From Xenopus tropicalis (Eukaryota > Chordata > Amphibia > Anura > Pipidae), in contig NC_030679.2 of the NCBI RefSeq assembly GCF_000004195.4, positions 35,701,712 to 35,765,711 on the forward strand: DNA of 64,000 nucleotides. The letters are read 5' to 3'. The stretch's first letter is position 1. Every line of letters begins with the position of its first letter. Shown in pieces: positions 1-11,095 of the stretch. The notes under the pieces were generated by a model. It searched no databases. It saw only the letters and a list, made by a program, of their open reading frames with translations, and was not told the DNA's origin. Made by a program: the position numbers and the translations under genes.

Positions 1-944
1 TCTCTTATTCCAGTATAATTGAAATTCATGCTTGTTTACAATGTAAGGTGGATGCATCTGTTGCCATCTGAGTCACAGCATTAACCCATAATTGAAGAAC
101 TAAATAAAAATTACTTTAACTTTTAGCTGTGACTCTGTTCCTGGGGACTTCTGATTAGAAATACAAAAGATTTGCAGCCATCTTCATGTAATATAAATCA
201 ATAAAGAATCATTTTCTGGCCAGTAAATCAGTTGTCAGCACCCACGGTGAGGATTTATTAGAAGAATGAATGACAGTCTTGTTAGCTAGCAGACAGCCTT
301 CTTTATGAGACCTGAATATTATAACCCCCAGACAATTAAGTTTAGAGGACACTCAGATTTCCCAAATGCTTTACACAAAGCCAGAAACTCTTGCTGGAAG
401 CAAAACTTTTTTTTTTCTCCAACCTTGGTCACTAAAAATGAACTTTCTTATTCCGAGATGTTTAGTCTTACAGAAAAATAACTAGAAATTGGAAATACAC
501 CACGTGTGTTTTGCAAAAACAGAATACAGGATAACCTAAAATAATATCATTGCTGCATAAAATGTTTGCAGTAGCTTCATAAAAATTAGTTTTTACCTGG
601 AAAAGAAATAAAACTCGACACTACGTAGACACTACACAAAGGTTGGAAACCAAATGAAAAAGGGAAATACTTTGTTTTTGTTTGTATTTTATTCTTTTCT
701 TTCTTCTTTCCTTCCTTTATATACTATGTTTAATACTTTACTATTTCGATGTGTATAAAGATGTGACACAAATGACCAACTGTAAATGCATATGCTTTAT
801 TTGCAATGAAATTGTATACACTTTGTACCACGAAATAAAAACCTTGAATACAAAAAAAAAATTATTTTGTAAAAACATTTTTGACCAGAGCGTAGTACCA
901 ACACCTCTTTTTTTGCAAAAAAAAAAATTGTAGCTTACATACCC
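1..944. other. Non-coding, apparently unique AT-rich sequence
   Basis: I see no gene and no repeat family recurring elsewhere in the window. The short open frames at 682-1106 are AT-rich, low-complexity and overlap on both strands. A run of T at about 407-416 and A-runs near 850 and 920 are the only simple-sequence features. Confidence 0.5.
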
Positions 945-1712
945 TAAAAAAATGTAATGGCAGATTCTGTTAATGCTTTTAAGAAGGGCCTGGATGAGTT
1001 CTTGAACAAGCATAGTATCCAAGGCTATTGTAATACAGTTAGGGGCTGATTTACTAACCCACGAATCCGACCCGAATTGGAAAAGTTCCGACTTGAAAAC
1101 GAACATTTTGCAACTTTTTCGTATGTTTTGCGATTTTTTCGGCGTCTTTACGAATTTTTCGTTACCAATACGATTTTTGCGTAAAAACGCGAGTTTTTCG
1201 TAGCCTTTACGAAAGTTGCGTAAAATCTTCCGATTTTTCGTAGCGTTAAAACTTGCGCAAAAAGTTGTGCTTTTTTCGTAGCGTTAAAACTTACGCGAAA
1301 CTTCGCACCTTTTAAGTTTTAACGCTACGAAAAAGGCGCAACTTTTCGCGTAAGTTTTAACGCTACGAAAAATCGGAAGATTTTACGCAACTTTCGTAAT
1401 GGCTACGAAAAACTCGCGTTTTTACGCAAAAATCGTATTGGTAACGAAAAATTCGTAAAGACGCCAAAAAAATCGCAAAACATACGGAAAAATCGCAAAA
1501 TACCGATCTTTACGAAAAAACCGCAATCGGACTCATTTCGACCCGTTCGTGGGTTAGTAAATCAGCCCCTAAGTATTAATGTTTGTATGAATAGTTTATG
1601 TATGTGAGTGTATAGATAGTAGGTAAGTAAAGGTTTGTTTGTGCTGGGTTTACTTGGAAGGGTTGAACTTGATGGTCTTTTTTCAACCCTATGTAACTAT
1701 GTAACCTAAGGC
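945..1712 (+). mobile_element. CR1-type LINE, 3' terminal fragment, split by a MITE
   Basis: Positions 950-1039 encode the end of a CR1 ORF2; the peptide DSVNAFKRGLDEF is recognisable with small changes and matches the minus-strand copy at 25.8 kb. After an insertion (1042-1569) the LINE 3' untranslated tail resumes at about 1572 and ends near 1712. It contains the segment reading GGGTTGAACTTGATGG and ends in the TATGTAAC direct-repeat tail. The same tail is at 25.7, 42.0 and 57.0 kb. The copy is strongly 5'-truncated, as is usual for CR1, and cannot be functional. Confidence 0.8.
1042..1569. mobile_element. 528-bp palindromic (fold-back) MITE
   Basis: The left arm starts GGGGCTGATTTACTAACCCA and the right arm ends with its reverse complement. 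The two arms pair over almost the entire length, leaving only a small loop near 1300-1315. TA flanks both ends (1040-1041 and 1570-1571), which fits a TA target duplication. The interior is an unusual mix of T/A runs with repeated TTCG, TACG and GCGT, so CpG is kept at high density. It has no coding capacity. It interrupts a CR1 LINE whose unbroken version is elsewhere in the window, so the insertion point is well defined. Confidence 0.85.
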
Positions 1713-1759
1713 ACTGTATGAATGGACCAGAAAAAATATATTTATATAGTAAATTGATA

Positions 1760-3207
1760 CAAACCGGATTCCAAAAAAGTTGGGACACTAAACAAATTGT
1801 GAATAAAAACTGAATGCAATGATGTGGAGGTGCCAACTTCTAATATTTTATTCAGAATAGAACATAAATCACGGAACAAAAGTTTAAAACAGCCATTTTC
1901 ACCACTGTGTGGCATCTCCCCTTCTTCTTACAACACTCAACAGACGTCTGGGGACCGAGGAGACCAGTTTCTCAAGTTTAGGAATAGGAATGCTCTCCCA
2001 TTCTTGTCTAATACAGGCCTCTAACTGTTCAATCGTCTTGGGCCTTCTTTGTCGCACCTTCCTCTTTATGATGCGCCAAATGTTCTCTATAGGTGAAAGA
2101 TCTGGACTGCAGATTGGCCATTTCAGTACCCGGATCCTTCTCCTACGCAGCTATGATGTTGTGATTGATGCAGAATGTGGTCTGGCATTATCTTGTTGAA
2201 AAATGCAGGGCCTTCCCTGAAAGAGATGACGTCTGGATGGGAGCATATGTTGTTCTAGAACCTGAATATATTTTTCTGCATTGATGCTGCCTTTCCAGAC
2301 ATGCAAGCTGCCCATGCCACACGCACTCATGCAACCCCATACCATCAGAGATGCAGGCTTCTGAACTGAGCGTTGATAACAACTTGGGTTGTCCTTGTCC
2401 TCTTTGGTCCGGATGACATGGCGTCCCAGATTTCCAAAAAGAACTTCGAATCGTGACTCATCTGACCACAGAACAGTCTTCCATTTTGCCACACTCCATT
2501 TTAAATGATCCCTGGCCCAGTGAAAACACCTGAGCTTGTGGATCTTGCTTAGAAATGGCTTTTTCTTTGCACTGTAGAGTTTCAGCTGGCAACAGCGGAT
2601 GGCACGGTGGATTGTGTTCACTGACAATGGTTTCTGGAAGTATTCCTGAGCCCATTCTGTGATTTCCTTTACAGTAGCATTCCTGTTTGTAATGCAGTGT
2701 CGTTTAAGGGCCCGGAGATCACGGGCATCCAGTATGGTTTTACGGCCTTGACCCTTACGCACAGAGATTGTTCCAGATTCTCTGAATCTTCGGATGATGT
2801 TATGCACAGTTGATGATGATAGATGCAAAATCTTTGCAATTTTTCCTCTACCCATCTTGGCTTCTGAGAGACACTGCAACTCTGAGAAGCTCTTTTTATA
2901 CCCAATCATGTTGCCAATTGACCTAATTAGTGTTATTTTGGTCTTCCAGCTCTTGGTTATGCTCAAATTTACTTTTTCCAGCCTCTTATTGCTACTTGTC
3001 CCAACTTTTTTGGGATTTGTTGACACCATGAAATTCTGAATCAACATATTTTTCCCTTAAAATGGTACATTTTCTCAGTTTAAACTTTTGTTCCGTGATT
3101 TATGTTCTATTCTAAATAAAATATTAGGAGTTGGCACCTCCACATCATTGCGTTCAGTTTTTATTCACAATTTGTTTAGTGTCCCAACTTTTTTGGAATC
3201 CGGTTTG
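1760..3207 (-). mobile_element. Tc1/mariner transposon with about 129-bp inverted repeats
   Basis: The left end CAAACCGGATTCCAAAAAAG (from 1760) is repeated inverted at the right end (finishing at 3207). The inverted repeats run about 129 bp (1760-1888 and 3079-3207) with only a few mismatches. TA dinucleotides at 1758-1759 and 3208-3209 are the expected Tc1 target duplication. The 1448-bp length is typical of the family. The interior carries a minus-strand DD34E transposase gene with one in-frame stop. Both flanks also share the 14-bp string TATTTATATAGTAA (1738-1751 and 3209-3222), which is more than a simple TA duplication. Confidence 0.93.
1899..3047 (-). pseudogene. Tc1-like DD34E transposase, one nonsense mutation
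   Basis: A cut-and-paste transposase of the Tc1 superfamily. Reading from 3047 down, the frame shows an N-terminal helix-turn-helix region (KIAKILHLSSSTVHNIIRRF), a second DNA-binding segment (VNTIHRAIR), the first catalytic Asp in WSDES, a glycine/MVWG box and the second Asp in QQDNARPHS. A TAG stop then lies at 2151-2153. Downstream the same frame continues without any shift through SPDLSPIEN, the third catalytic residue, to a TGA at 1899-1901. The second Asp and the Glu are separated by 34 residues, counting the stop as one. The stop probably replaced a Trp codon (TGG to TAG); that is inference. The true start may be one of several downstream Met codons. Without the stop the gene would look intact. 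Confidence 0.9.
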
Positions 3208-3209
3208 TA

Positions 3210-3982
3210 TTTATATAGTAACTCTGGAGCCTGTGTGGGTGGAAGGAGGACATCACTGGAAGGCAAGGGGGATTTAACTGAGCACGAAGGGGGTTAACTG
3301 GGCACGGAGGGGTGAAATAGGACAGAGCTCTCATTGTCAGAGTCTAAAATATTAAATGAGAGGAGGGGGAGAAAAGGTACTTCCTTTCGTGACAGCGGGG
3401 AGCAGAAACATGGATTAGGAGCAGGCCAACCCTCCCTCCCTGGTTTTGGGCACTTTTATGAGGTATTGGTTGGTGGTTAGTGTAAGGAAGAAAGCAACTG
3501 GGGTTACCAGGGAATGTGGGGGGGGGGGGGTTTAACATGTTAGGAAGTTCAGATGTCGCAGCACTTGGCGGTGGTCCTGGAAGACTTTGATGGGACTATA
3601 ATGGGTCCAGGATAGATGGATGGACAGTGTGTTAACAGGCCAGCTCGGGCATGGGCTCCTCTGGTGGCAGAAGGGTAAATACCATTGGTGCACTGCAGCA
3701 AATGGGTAAACAAAAGCCGGGGGTTGAGGGTTGCAGTGGTATTGAAGGAAGTTGCAGTACACAGGAGTGTAATCACAAGACCATTTGCTGAGAGATTAGG
3801 GTATAGAGTGAATAGAGGATAGGGTTAGGAAGAGATATAGTTAAAAAAAAAACAGATCATGCATGTTATAAATAATAAAATGTTATCTTGTGTTTTTAAA
3901 TGTTAATGCTTTATTTAATATTCATGGTGGTCTATCCATTGTCTGAACATGTAACGTAGATGCTGTGGCCATTATAGTAGTA
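3210..3982. other. Non-coding sequence, G-rich in places
   Basis: No gene is recognised. A run of G lies near 3519-3530 and purine-rich stretches near 3355-3420. The short open frames on both strands overlap each other and resemble no family I know. Confidence 0.5.
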
Positions 3983-4311
3983 CAGGTATGGGATCCCTTA
4001 TCTGGAAACCCAGTTATCCAGAAAGCTCCAAATCACGGAAAGCCTGTCTCCCATAGACTCCATTTTAATCAAATAATTCAGAACTTTAAAACTGATTTCC
4101 TTTTTCTCTGTAGTAATAAAACAGTACCTTGTAATTGATCCCACCTAACATATAAATAATCCTTATTGGAGGCAAAACAATCCTATTGGGTTTAATTCAT
4201 GTTTTATTGATTTTTTAGTAGACTTAAGGTATGGAGATCAAAATTATGGAAAGACCCCTTATCCGGAATACCCTTGGTCCCAAGCATTCTGGATAACGGG
4301 TCCTATACCTG
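3983..4311. mobile_element. MITE, CAGGTATGGGA family, copy 1
   Basis: It starts CAGGTATGGGATCCC and ends with the inverted TCCTATACCTG, each end flanked by TA. The interior has the family hallmark of long imperfect self-complementarity (ATCCAGAAAGCTCC against GCATTCTGGATAACGGG). There is no ORF. Other copies are at 14578, 25310, 45561, 48797 and about 60330. The TA flanks and short inverted ends suggest mobilisation by a Tc1/mariner-type transposase, which is inference. Confidence 0.9.
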
Positions 4312-4827
4312 TATTGTCATCACTGGAGCCCACATCTACCTTAATAGGTAAAGACCATTCCTTTATTCAAGTTCATTCGCAAATTTTTTTTGCAAAAGCA
4401 GCAAGATTTTTGCTCTGAGCCCACTGGTACTGATAGTGTCGCTGCTTAAGTCGTACTATTGAAAATCTTCTGCAAACATACTGTGATTTATACCAAAAGC
4501 TGCAGCAGATTTATAACTTACACTGAACATTTCAGCAAGATGCCTTTTTTATGTTGGCTATTTCTATGAATAAATACTTGCTTTGCTTTAAGTCCAACAT
4601 GAATGTTTCTCCTCTGAGACACTGCATTAGAAATGTTTTGTTTTTATGTTTCTTAACCTACAAGTCAAGGAACATTGGTTTAGAAATAAAGGAAGGTTGG
4701 GGTGTAGAGCACAATGGAACACAATACTTTAAAATAGAGCACAGTACTTTACACAATCATTTTTTCACAATAGTGCACAATACTTTACCTACTGTACCTG
4801 TTTCAGTTTACAAGGTAATGTAGTGCT
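4312..4827. other. Non-coding sequence
   Basis: I see no gene or repeat family here. A local direct repetition of ACAATACTTTA-like words occurs at about 4715-4795. Confidence 0.45.
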
Positions 4828-5162
4828 AAAAGGGGTAGTTTCCCTTTAAATGAGCTTTTAGTTAACTTTTAGTAGAATGTAGACAGTGATATTATGAGAC
4901 AATTTGCAATGGGTCTTCTTTTTTTATTTTGTGGGTTTTGAATTATTTCAGTTTTTGTTCAGCAGCTATCCAGTTTTGGGAGTTTTTTGTTCAGCAGCTA
5001 TCTGGTTGCTAGGGTCCAGTTTACCCTAGCAACTATACAGTAGTTTGAACGAGAGACTGAAAGATGAATAAAAGTGGCCGGATTAGAAAGATAAGGAATA
5101 AAAAAAAAATAATAGCAATAAAACTGCAGCCTCACAGGGCAATAGATTTTTGGCTACTGGGG

Positions 5163-5170
5163 TCAGTGAC
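5163..5170. repeat. hAT target-site duplication, left copy
   Basis: TCAGTGAC lies immediately outside the left terminus. The identical 8 bp follow the right terminus at 11786-11793. The uninterrupted sequence GGTCAGTGACCCC survives in the related repeat at 47783, which supports this as the empty site. Confidence 0.95.
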
Positions 5171-5457
5171 TAGAGATGTAGCGAACTGTTCGCCGGCGAA
5201 CTAATTCGCGCGAACATCGGGTGTTCGCGAACGCGGAAGTTCGCGAACATTTGGCGTTTGTTCGCAATTTGGATTCGCCTTAGCTGGCGCCAAATTTTGA
5301 CCTCTCACCCCAGAGTCAGCAGATACATGGCAGCCAATCAGGCAGCTCTCCCTCCTGGACCACCCCCCCCCAACCCTGGACCACTCCCTTCCATATATAA
5401 ACCGAAGCCCAGCAGCCATTTTACATTCTGCCTGTGTGTGTTTGAAGAGATAGTGTA

Positions 5458-5920
5458 GGGAGAGAAGCTGTGCAGGGATTTGAGGGAGAGTTTAGGTAGC
5501 TTTGCTGGGTCTGACTAGTGAATGTGATCTGCTTTCTACTGCTCTGTATTAGCAGCACATAGGGAGAGATTTGTGCAGGGATTTGAGGGAGAGTTTAGGT
5601 AGCTTTGCTGAGTCTGACTAGTGAATGTGATCTGCTTTCTACTGCTCTGTATTAGCAGCACATAGGGAGAGATTTGTGCAGGGATTTGAGGGAGAGTTTA
5701 GGTAGCTTTGCTGAGTCTGACTAGTGAATGTGATCTGCTTTCTACTGCTCTGTATTAGCAGCACATAGGGAGAGATTTGTGCAGGGATTTGAGGGAGAGT
5801 TTAGGTAGCTTTGCTGAGTCTGACTAGTGAATGTGATCTGCTTTCTACTGCTCTGTATTAGCAGCACATAGGGAGAGAGCTGTGTCCAAGTGTGCAGGGA
5901 TTTGAGGGAGAGTTTAGGTA
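5458..5920. repeat. 103-bp tandem array inside the hAT element, about 4.5 units
   Basis: The word AGGGAGAGATTTGTGCAGGG recurs at 5561, 5664 and 5767, a regular 103-bp step. Variant ends are at about 5458 and 5870. The units are nearly identical, so the array is young or homogenised. It lies in the 5' leader of the transposase gene. No ORF runs through it. Confidence 0.95.
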
Positions 5921-5999
5921 GCTATTAGTCTAGCTGTGTTGGGGACTGGTGTGCTGCTCCTAGTAGTTCACCACCAGCACCAACCAGAGATCCCTTTTG

Positions 6000-6096
6000 T
6001 TTTATTATTATTTTTTTTTTTCATTTATCTTATTAGATATTAGATATATATTAGATATATATATATTAGATATAGATATTTAGATATTTATTTAGA
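6000..6096. repeat. AT-rich low-complexity tract (TAGATAT-like)
   Basis: A T-run is followed by irregular repetition of TTAGATAT words, directly before the 168-bp array. It is simple sequence with no sign of function. Confidence 0.85.
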
Positions 6097-7504
6097 CATT
6101 CTGTCTAAAAATAACAATAGTAATTCCGTGTCCAGAAACATCACCTGAGTGACGTTTTTCCACCAGCAATACTATATCCACTACTGTATACTTTGCCATT
6201 GCAGGCCTTGTTGTTGCCACTGTCTTTTTCAACCAAGTGCCACCTAGCTGTGTGAGCTTTTGCACATTCTGTCTAAAAATAACAATAGTAATTCCGTGTC
6301 CAGAAACATCACGCGAGTGAGGTTTTTCCACCAGCAATACTATATCCACTACTGTATACTTTGCCATTGCAGGCCTTGTTGTTGCCACTGTCTTTTTCAA
6401 CCAAGTGCCACCTAGCTGTGTGAGCTTTTGCACATTCTGTCTAAAAATAACAATAGTAATTCCGTGTCCAGAAACATCACGCGAGTGACATTTTTCCACC
6501 GGCAATACTACATCCACTACTGTATACTTTGCCATTGCAGGCCTTGTTGTTGCCACTGTCTTTTTCAACCAAGTGCCACCTAGCTGTGTGAGCTTTTGCA
6601 CATTCTGTCTAAAAATAACAATAGTAATTCCGTGTCCAGAAACATCACGCGAGTGACGTTTTTCCACCAGCAATACTATATCCACTACTGTATACTTTGC
6701 CATTGCAGGCCTTGTTGTTGCCACTGTCTTTTTCAACCAAGTGCCACCTAGCTGTGTGAGCTTTTGCACATTCTGTCTAAAAATAACAATAGTAATTCCG
6801 TGTCCAGAAACATCACGCGAGTGACGTTTTTCCACCAGCAATACTACATCCACTACTGTATACTTTGCCATTGCAGGCCTTGTTGTTGCCACTGTCTTTT
6901 TCAACCAAGTGCCACCTAGCTGTGTGAGCTTTTGCACATTCTGTCTAAAAATAACAATAGTAATTCCGTGTCCAGAAACATCACGCGAGTGACGTTTTTC
7001 CACCGGCAATACTACATCCACTACTGTATACTTTGCCATTGCAGGCCTTGTTGTTGCCACTGTCTTTTTCAACCAAGTGCCACCTAGCTGTGTGAGCTTT
7101 TGCACATTCTGTCTAAAAATAACAATAGTAATTCCGTGTCCAGAAACATCACGCAAGTGACGTTTTTCCACCGGCAATTCTACATCCACTACTGTATACT
7201 TTGCCATTGCAGGCCTTGTTGTTGCCACTGTCTTTTTCAACCAAGTGCCACCTAGCTGTGTGAGCTTTTGCACATTCTGTCTAAAAATAACAATAGTAAT
7301 TCCGTGTCCAGAAACATCACCCAAGTTGTTGTTGTTTTGTAAAAATAAAAAAAAATGCCAGGCAAAGGCAGGCCGCCACGCAGAGGCACTAGGGGCCGTG
7401 CTGCTATGATATCCTGTGGCCCTAGGAAATTGCCCAGTTTTCCGAAGGCACTTACCCTGAACTCCCAAAATGCTGAAGAGGTAGTTGACTGGCTTACACA
7501 GCAC
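6092..7504 (-). other. Antisense 470-codon ORF made of 56-residue repeats
   Basis: On the minus strand a single frame is open for 470 codons because the 168-bp tandem unit is exactly 56 codons long and stop-free in this frame. Each unit reads DVSGHGITIVIFRQNV, then QKLTQLGGTWLKKTV, then ATTRPAMAKYTVVD and a variable end such as VVLPVEKRHSR. The first roughly 50 residues are antisense to the transposase N-terminus. Differences between units fall almost only in the last dozen residues and change amino acids, which does not look like protein-level constraint. I recognise no domain. The frame is probably a by-product of the array, but it is long enough to note. Confidence 0.35.
6098..7322. repeat. 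168-bp tandem array inside the hAT element, about 7.3 units
   Basis: ATTCTGTCTAAAAATAACAA begins units at 6098, 6266, 6434, 6602, 6770, 6938, 7106 and 7274, an exact 168-bp step. The last unit is cut short and leads into the transposase start at 7355. About two thirds of each unit is identical in every copy. Variation clusters around the CATCACGCGAGTGACG and CCACCAGCAATACTA words. Confidence 0.98.
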
Positions 7505-10212
7505 ACCCCATCCTCTACTGTTTCTAACTTTGCCACAACATCCTCATCCTCCTCTGCTATGGGCACCCCACGTACAACTTCCTCCACCACCGCCGCCCCT
7601 TCTTCACTGGAGTCAGAGGAGTTATTTACTCATGAGTTTGTTGAACTGAGTGATGCGCAACCATTATTGCCAGAAGAAGATGAAGGAGATGAGGACGTTA
7701 CACCAGATATCATAATTCAGGCAGGCAACACAACAGAGATGGACATAAGGTGTGATGAGGTCCCCGCTGCTGCTGTCTTCTGTGAGCTGTCAGAAGAAAT
7801 TGATGCATCTGAGGAGAATGATGATGAGGAGATTGATATTTTGTGGGTGCCCACAAGAAGAGAGCAAGAGGAGGATAGTTCAGATGGAGAGACGGAGAGT
7901 CAGAGAGGCAGGAGGAGAATAAGACTTAGAAGAAGCAGGGACAGCTCCCAGGGAACAGTAGGGCAACAACATGAATTGGCACCTGTGGTCAGCCAGCCAA
8001 CGCACCCGCCAACTTCTACTGTTACTGCTAGAAAGCCCACATCAAAAGGCTCAGCAGTGTGGCATTTTTTTAATGTGTGTGCCTCTGACAAAAGCGCTGT
8101 AATTTGCAATGAGTGCAGTCAGAAACTGAGTCTTGGGAAGCCCAACACCCACTTAGGTACAACTGCTATGCGAAGGCACATGAACGCCAAACACAAAGCA
8201 CTATGGGAGCAACACCTCAAAGGCAGCAGCCAAACTCTAAGCCACCCTCCTTCTGCTCGAGCATCTTACTGCTCTACCTCTGCTGTCCTTGACCCGTCTC
8301 AACCACCCTCCACTCCGCATTCCACCTTGACCACCAGTTCCTGCTCATCTGCCCCCAGCCAAGTTTCTGTGAGGGCCATGTTTGAGCGTAAGAAACCAAT
8401 GCCTCCGAGTCATCCCCTTGCCCGGTGTCTGACAGCTGGATTGTCTGCACTCTTAGCCCGCCAGCTTTTACCATACCAGCTGGTGGACTCTGAGGCTTTC
8501 CACCAATTTGTAGCAATTGGGACACCGCAGTGGAAGGTACCCAGACGCAATTTTTTTTCACAGAAGGGAATACCACACCTGTACCAGCATGTGCAGAGCC
8601 AAGTCACTGCATCTCTGTCATTTAGTGTTGGGGCAAAGGTCCATATGACTACTGACACATGGTCCTCCAAGCATGGTCAGGGCAGGTATGTCACCTACAC
8701 TGCCCACTGGGTGAACCTGGTGATGGCTGGGAAGCAGGGAATGCGTGGTTCAACAACAGTGGAGTTGGTGTCACCGCCACGGGTTGCATGCGGGTCTGCC
8801 ACCACCTCTACTCCTCCTTTGCTCTCTAACTCGTCTTCTAAGTCGTCTTCTAACTCGTCTTCTAACTTGGCTTCTTCCTCGGCTTCTTCCTCCTCTGCTG
8901 CTGTGTCCTCCTCCACACCTGTGCACCCCCAGCTCCACATAGGCTATTCGACGTGCCAGGTACGCCGTTGTCATGCTGTCTTGGGCATGACGTGCCTAGA
9001 AAGCAGAAACCATACCGGATCTGCACTCCTGTCATCTCTGCACTCACAGGCCGATCGGTGGCTGACCCCACACCAACTGAAAATCGGAAAAGTGGTGTGT
9101 GACAACGGAAGCAATCTGTTGGCAGCACTGAGACTGGGCAATTTAACACATGTGCCCTGCATGGCACATGTTTTAAATTTGATAGTCCAACGGTTTGTCT
9201 CGAAGTACCCAGGATTGCAGAACATTCTCAGGCAGTCCAGGAAGGTGTCTGGCCATTTCAGACGTTCAGTCAGGCGTTTAATTTGCGACAGCCAGACTCG
9301 CTGGAATTCCACGCTAATGATGTTTGAACATCTGCTGCAACAACAAAGAGCCGTCAATGAATACCTATTTGAACTGGGTGTAGGACTGGATCTGCAGAGC
9401 TGGGGATTTTTTTCCCCCATTACTGGGTGCTTATGCGCGACGCCTGCAGGCTTATGCGCCCTTTTCACGAGGTCACAAATATGGTTAGTCACACCGAAGG
9501 CACCATCAGCGACCTAATACCCTTTGCTTTTTTTCTTGAGCGTGCTGTGCGACGAGGGGTCTTTCATGCTGTCATGCCTGTTGAAGGACCCCCGTATCAA
9601 GAGGCTTAAGGAGAAGGACCTGTACTGGGTGGCAACGCTACTAGACCCTCGTTACAAGCATAAAGTGGCAGAAATGTTACCAAGTCCGAAAGGATGCTGC
9701 ATTTCCAAACCAGCCTGCAAAACATGTTGTACAATGCTTTTAAGGGTGATGTCACTCCACATTCCAGGGGCAGAGGTGCCAGTAATCCTCCCACGAGCAC
9801 ACCTGCAAGGACAATGCACTTTGGCCACTCTGTAACGTCAGACATGCAAAGTTTTTTCAGTCCAAGGCAGCGCCAGGACCCTTCTGGATCCACCCTCCGA
9901 GAACGCCTCGACCGGCAGGTAGTGGACTACCTGGCATTAACTGCAGATATTGACACTCTGAGGAGCGATAAACCCCTGGACTACTGGGTGCGCAGGCTTG
10001 ATCTGTGGCCAGAGCTGTCACAATTTGCCATAAATCTTTGGTCTTGCCCTGCCTCAAGTGTCCTCTCAGAAAGGACCTTCAGTGCAGCAGGAGGGATTGT
10101 AACTGAGAAGAGAACTGGCCTAGGTCACAAAAGTGTTGATTACCTGACCTTTATTAAAATGAATGAGGCATGGATCTCGGAGGGTTACTGTACGCCAGAA
10201 GACTTGTTCTGA
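7355..10212 (+). pseudogene. hAT transposase with N-terminal BED finger, three frameshifts
   Basis: The frame is open from Met at 7355 to 9517 (720 codons). It has a basic start, an acidic Ser/Glu-rich region (residues about 60-190), a BED zinc finger (WHFF at about 236, CNEC from about 251, then HMNAKH), and hAT core motifs TTDTWSS (Asp about 434) and VCDNGSN (Asp about 583), then CMAHVLNL. A Ser-rich insert lies at about 490-535. Homology then jumps frame near 9405-9425, near 9540-9555 and near 9690. The final segment (9694-10212) carries the hAT C-terminal dimerisation region with LDYWVRRLDLWPELSQFA and the catalytic-Glu motif SSVLSERTFSAAGGI. Family proteins keep all this in one frame, so this copy is dead. 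Three indels in 300 bp could partly be assembly error. Confidence 0.92.
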
Positions 10213-10334
10213 CTGCCCATGCAGCTGTCCTTCTCTGCATGCCGCTTGACACCACACACAGCTGTCCTTTAGCATCCTCCTCCACCACCGTACAAACTAG
10301 GGTGCAAATCCTACTGGCTTAATTTTAAGCCAAA

Positions 10335-11095
10335 CTTTTTGGACAGGTAAATCCTGAATTTTTCTGTCTTCTGTGCTTGGCACCCTATCTTAGTTCTTTG
10401 AAAGGGTTTGCCTGGGGCATGGTTGTGATACCATTTATCTAACATATTTTTTCTGTCTTCTGTGCTTGGCACGCTATCTTAATTTTTTTAAAGGGTTTGC
10501 CTGGGGATTGGTTATGATACCATCTATCTTTGATGTTTTTTTCTGTCTTCTGTGCTTGGCACGCTGTCTTAATTTTTTAAAGGGTTTGCCTGGGGCATGG
10601 TTATGATACCATCTATCTTTGATGTTTTTTCTGTCTTCTGTGCTTGGCACGCTATCTTCATTTTTTTAAAGGGTTTGCCTGGGGATTGGTTATGATACCA
10701 TCTATCTTTGATGTTTTTTCTGTCTTCTGTGCTTGGCACGCTATCTTCATTTTTCTAAAGGGTTTGCCTGGGCATGGTTATGATACCATCTATCTTTGAT
10801 GTTTTTTCTGTCTTCTGTGCTTGGCACGCTATCTTTATTTTTTTAAAGGGTTTGCCTGGGCATGGTTATGATACCATCTATCTTTGATGTTTTTTCTGTC
10901 TTCTGTGCTTGGCATGCTATCTTCATTTTTTTAAAGGGTTTGCCTGGGGATTGGTTATGATACCATCTATCTCTGATGTTTTTTCTGTCTTCTGTGCTTG
11001 GCACCCTATCTTAGTTCTTTGAAAGGGTTTGCCTGGGGCATGGTTATGATACCATCTATCAAACATATTTTTTCTGTCCTCTGTGCTTCAGTGGC
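10335..11095. repeat. About 89-bp tandem array in the hAT 3' region, 9 units
   Basis: CTGTCTTCTGTGCTTGGCAC recurs, with small changes, at 10364, 10453, 10543, 10631, 10720, 10808, 10896, 10985 and 11074, steps of 88-90 bp. The small steps come from T-run length changes. It starts about 120 bp after the transposase stop. Units share AAAGGGTTTGCCTGGG and TATGATACCATCTATC. Confidence 0.95.

Noticed and set aside
8695..8974. Arg- and Glu-rich antisense ORFs over the transposase
   Set aside because: Mirror images of the Ser-rich codon repeat of the hAT gene.
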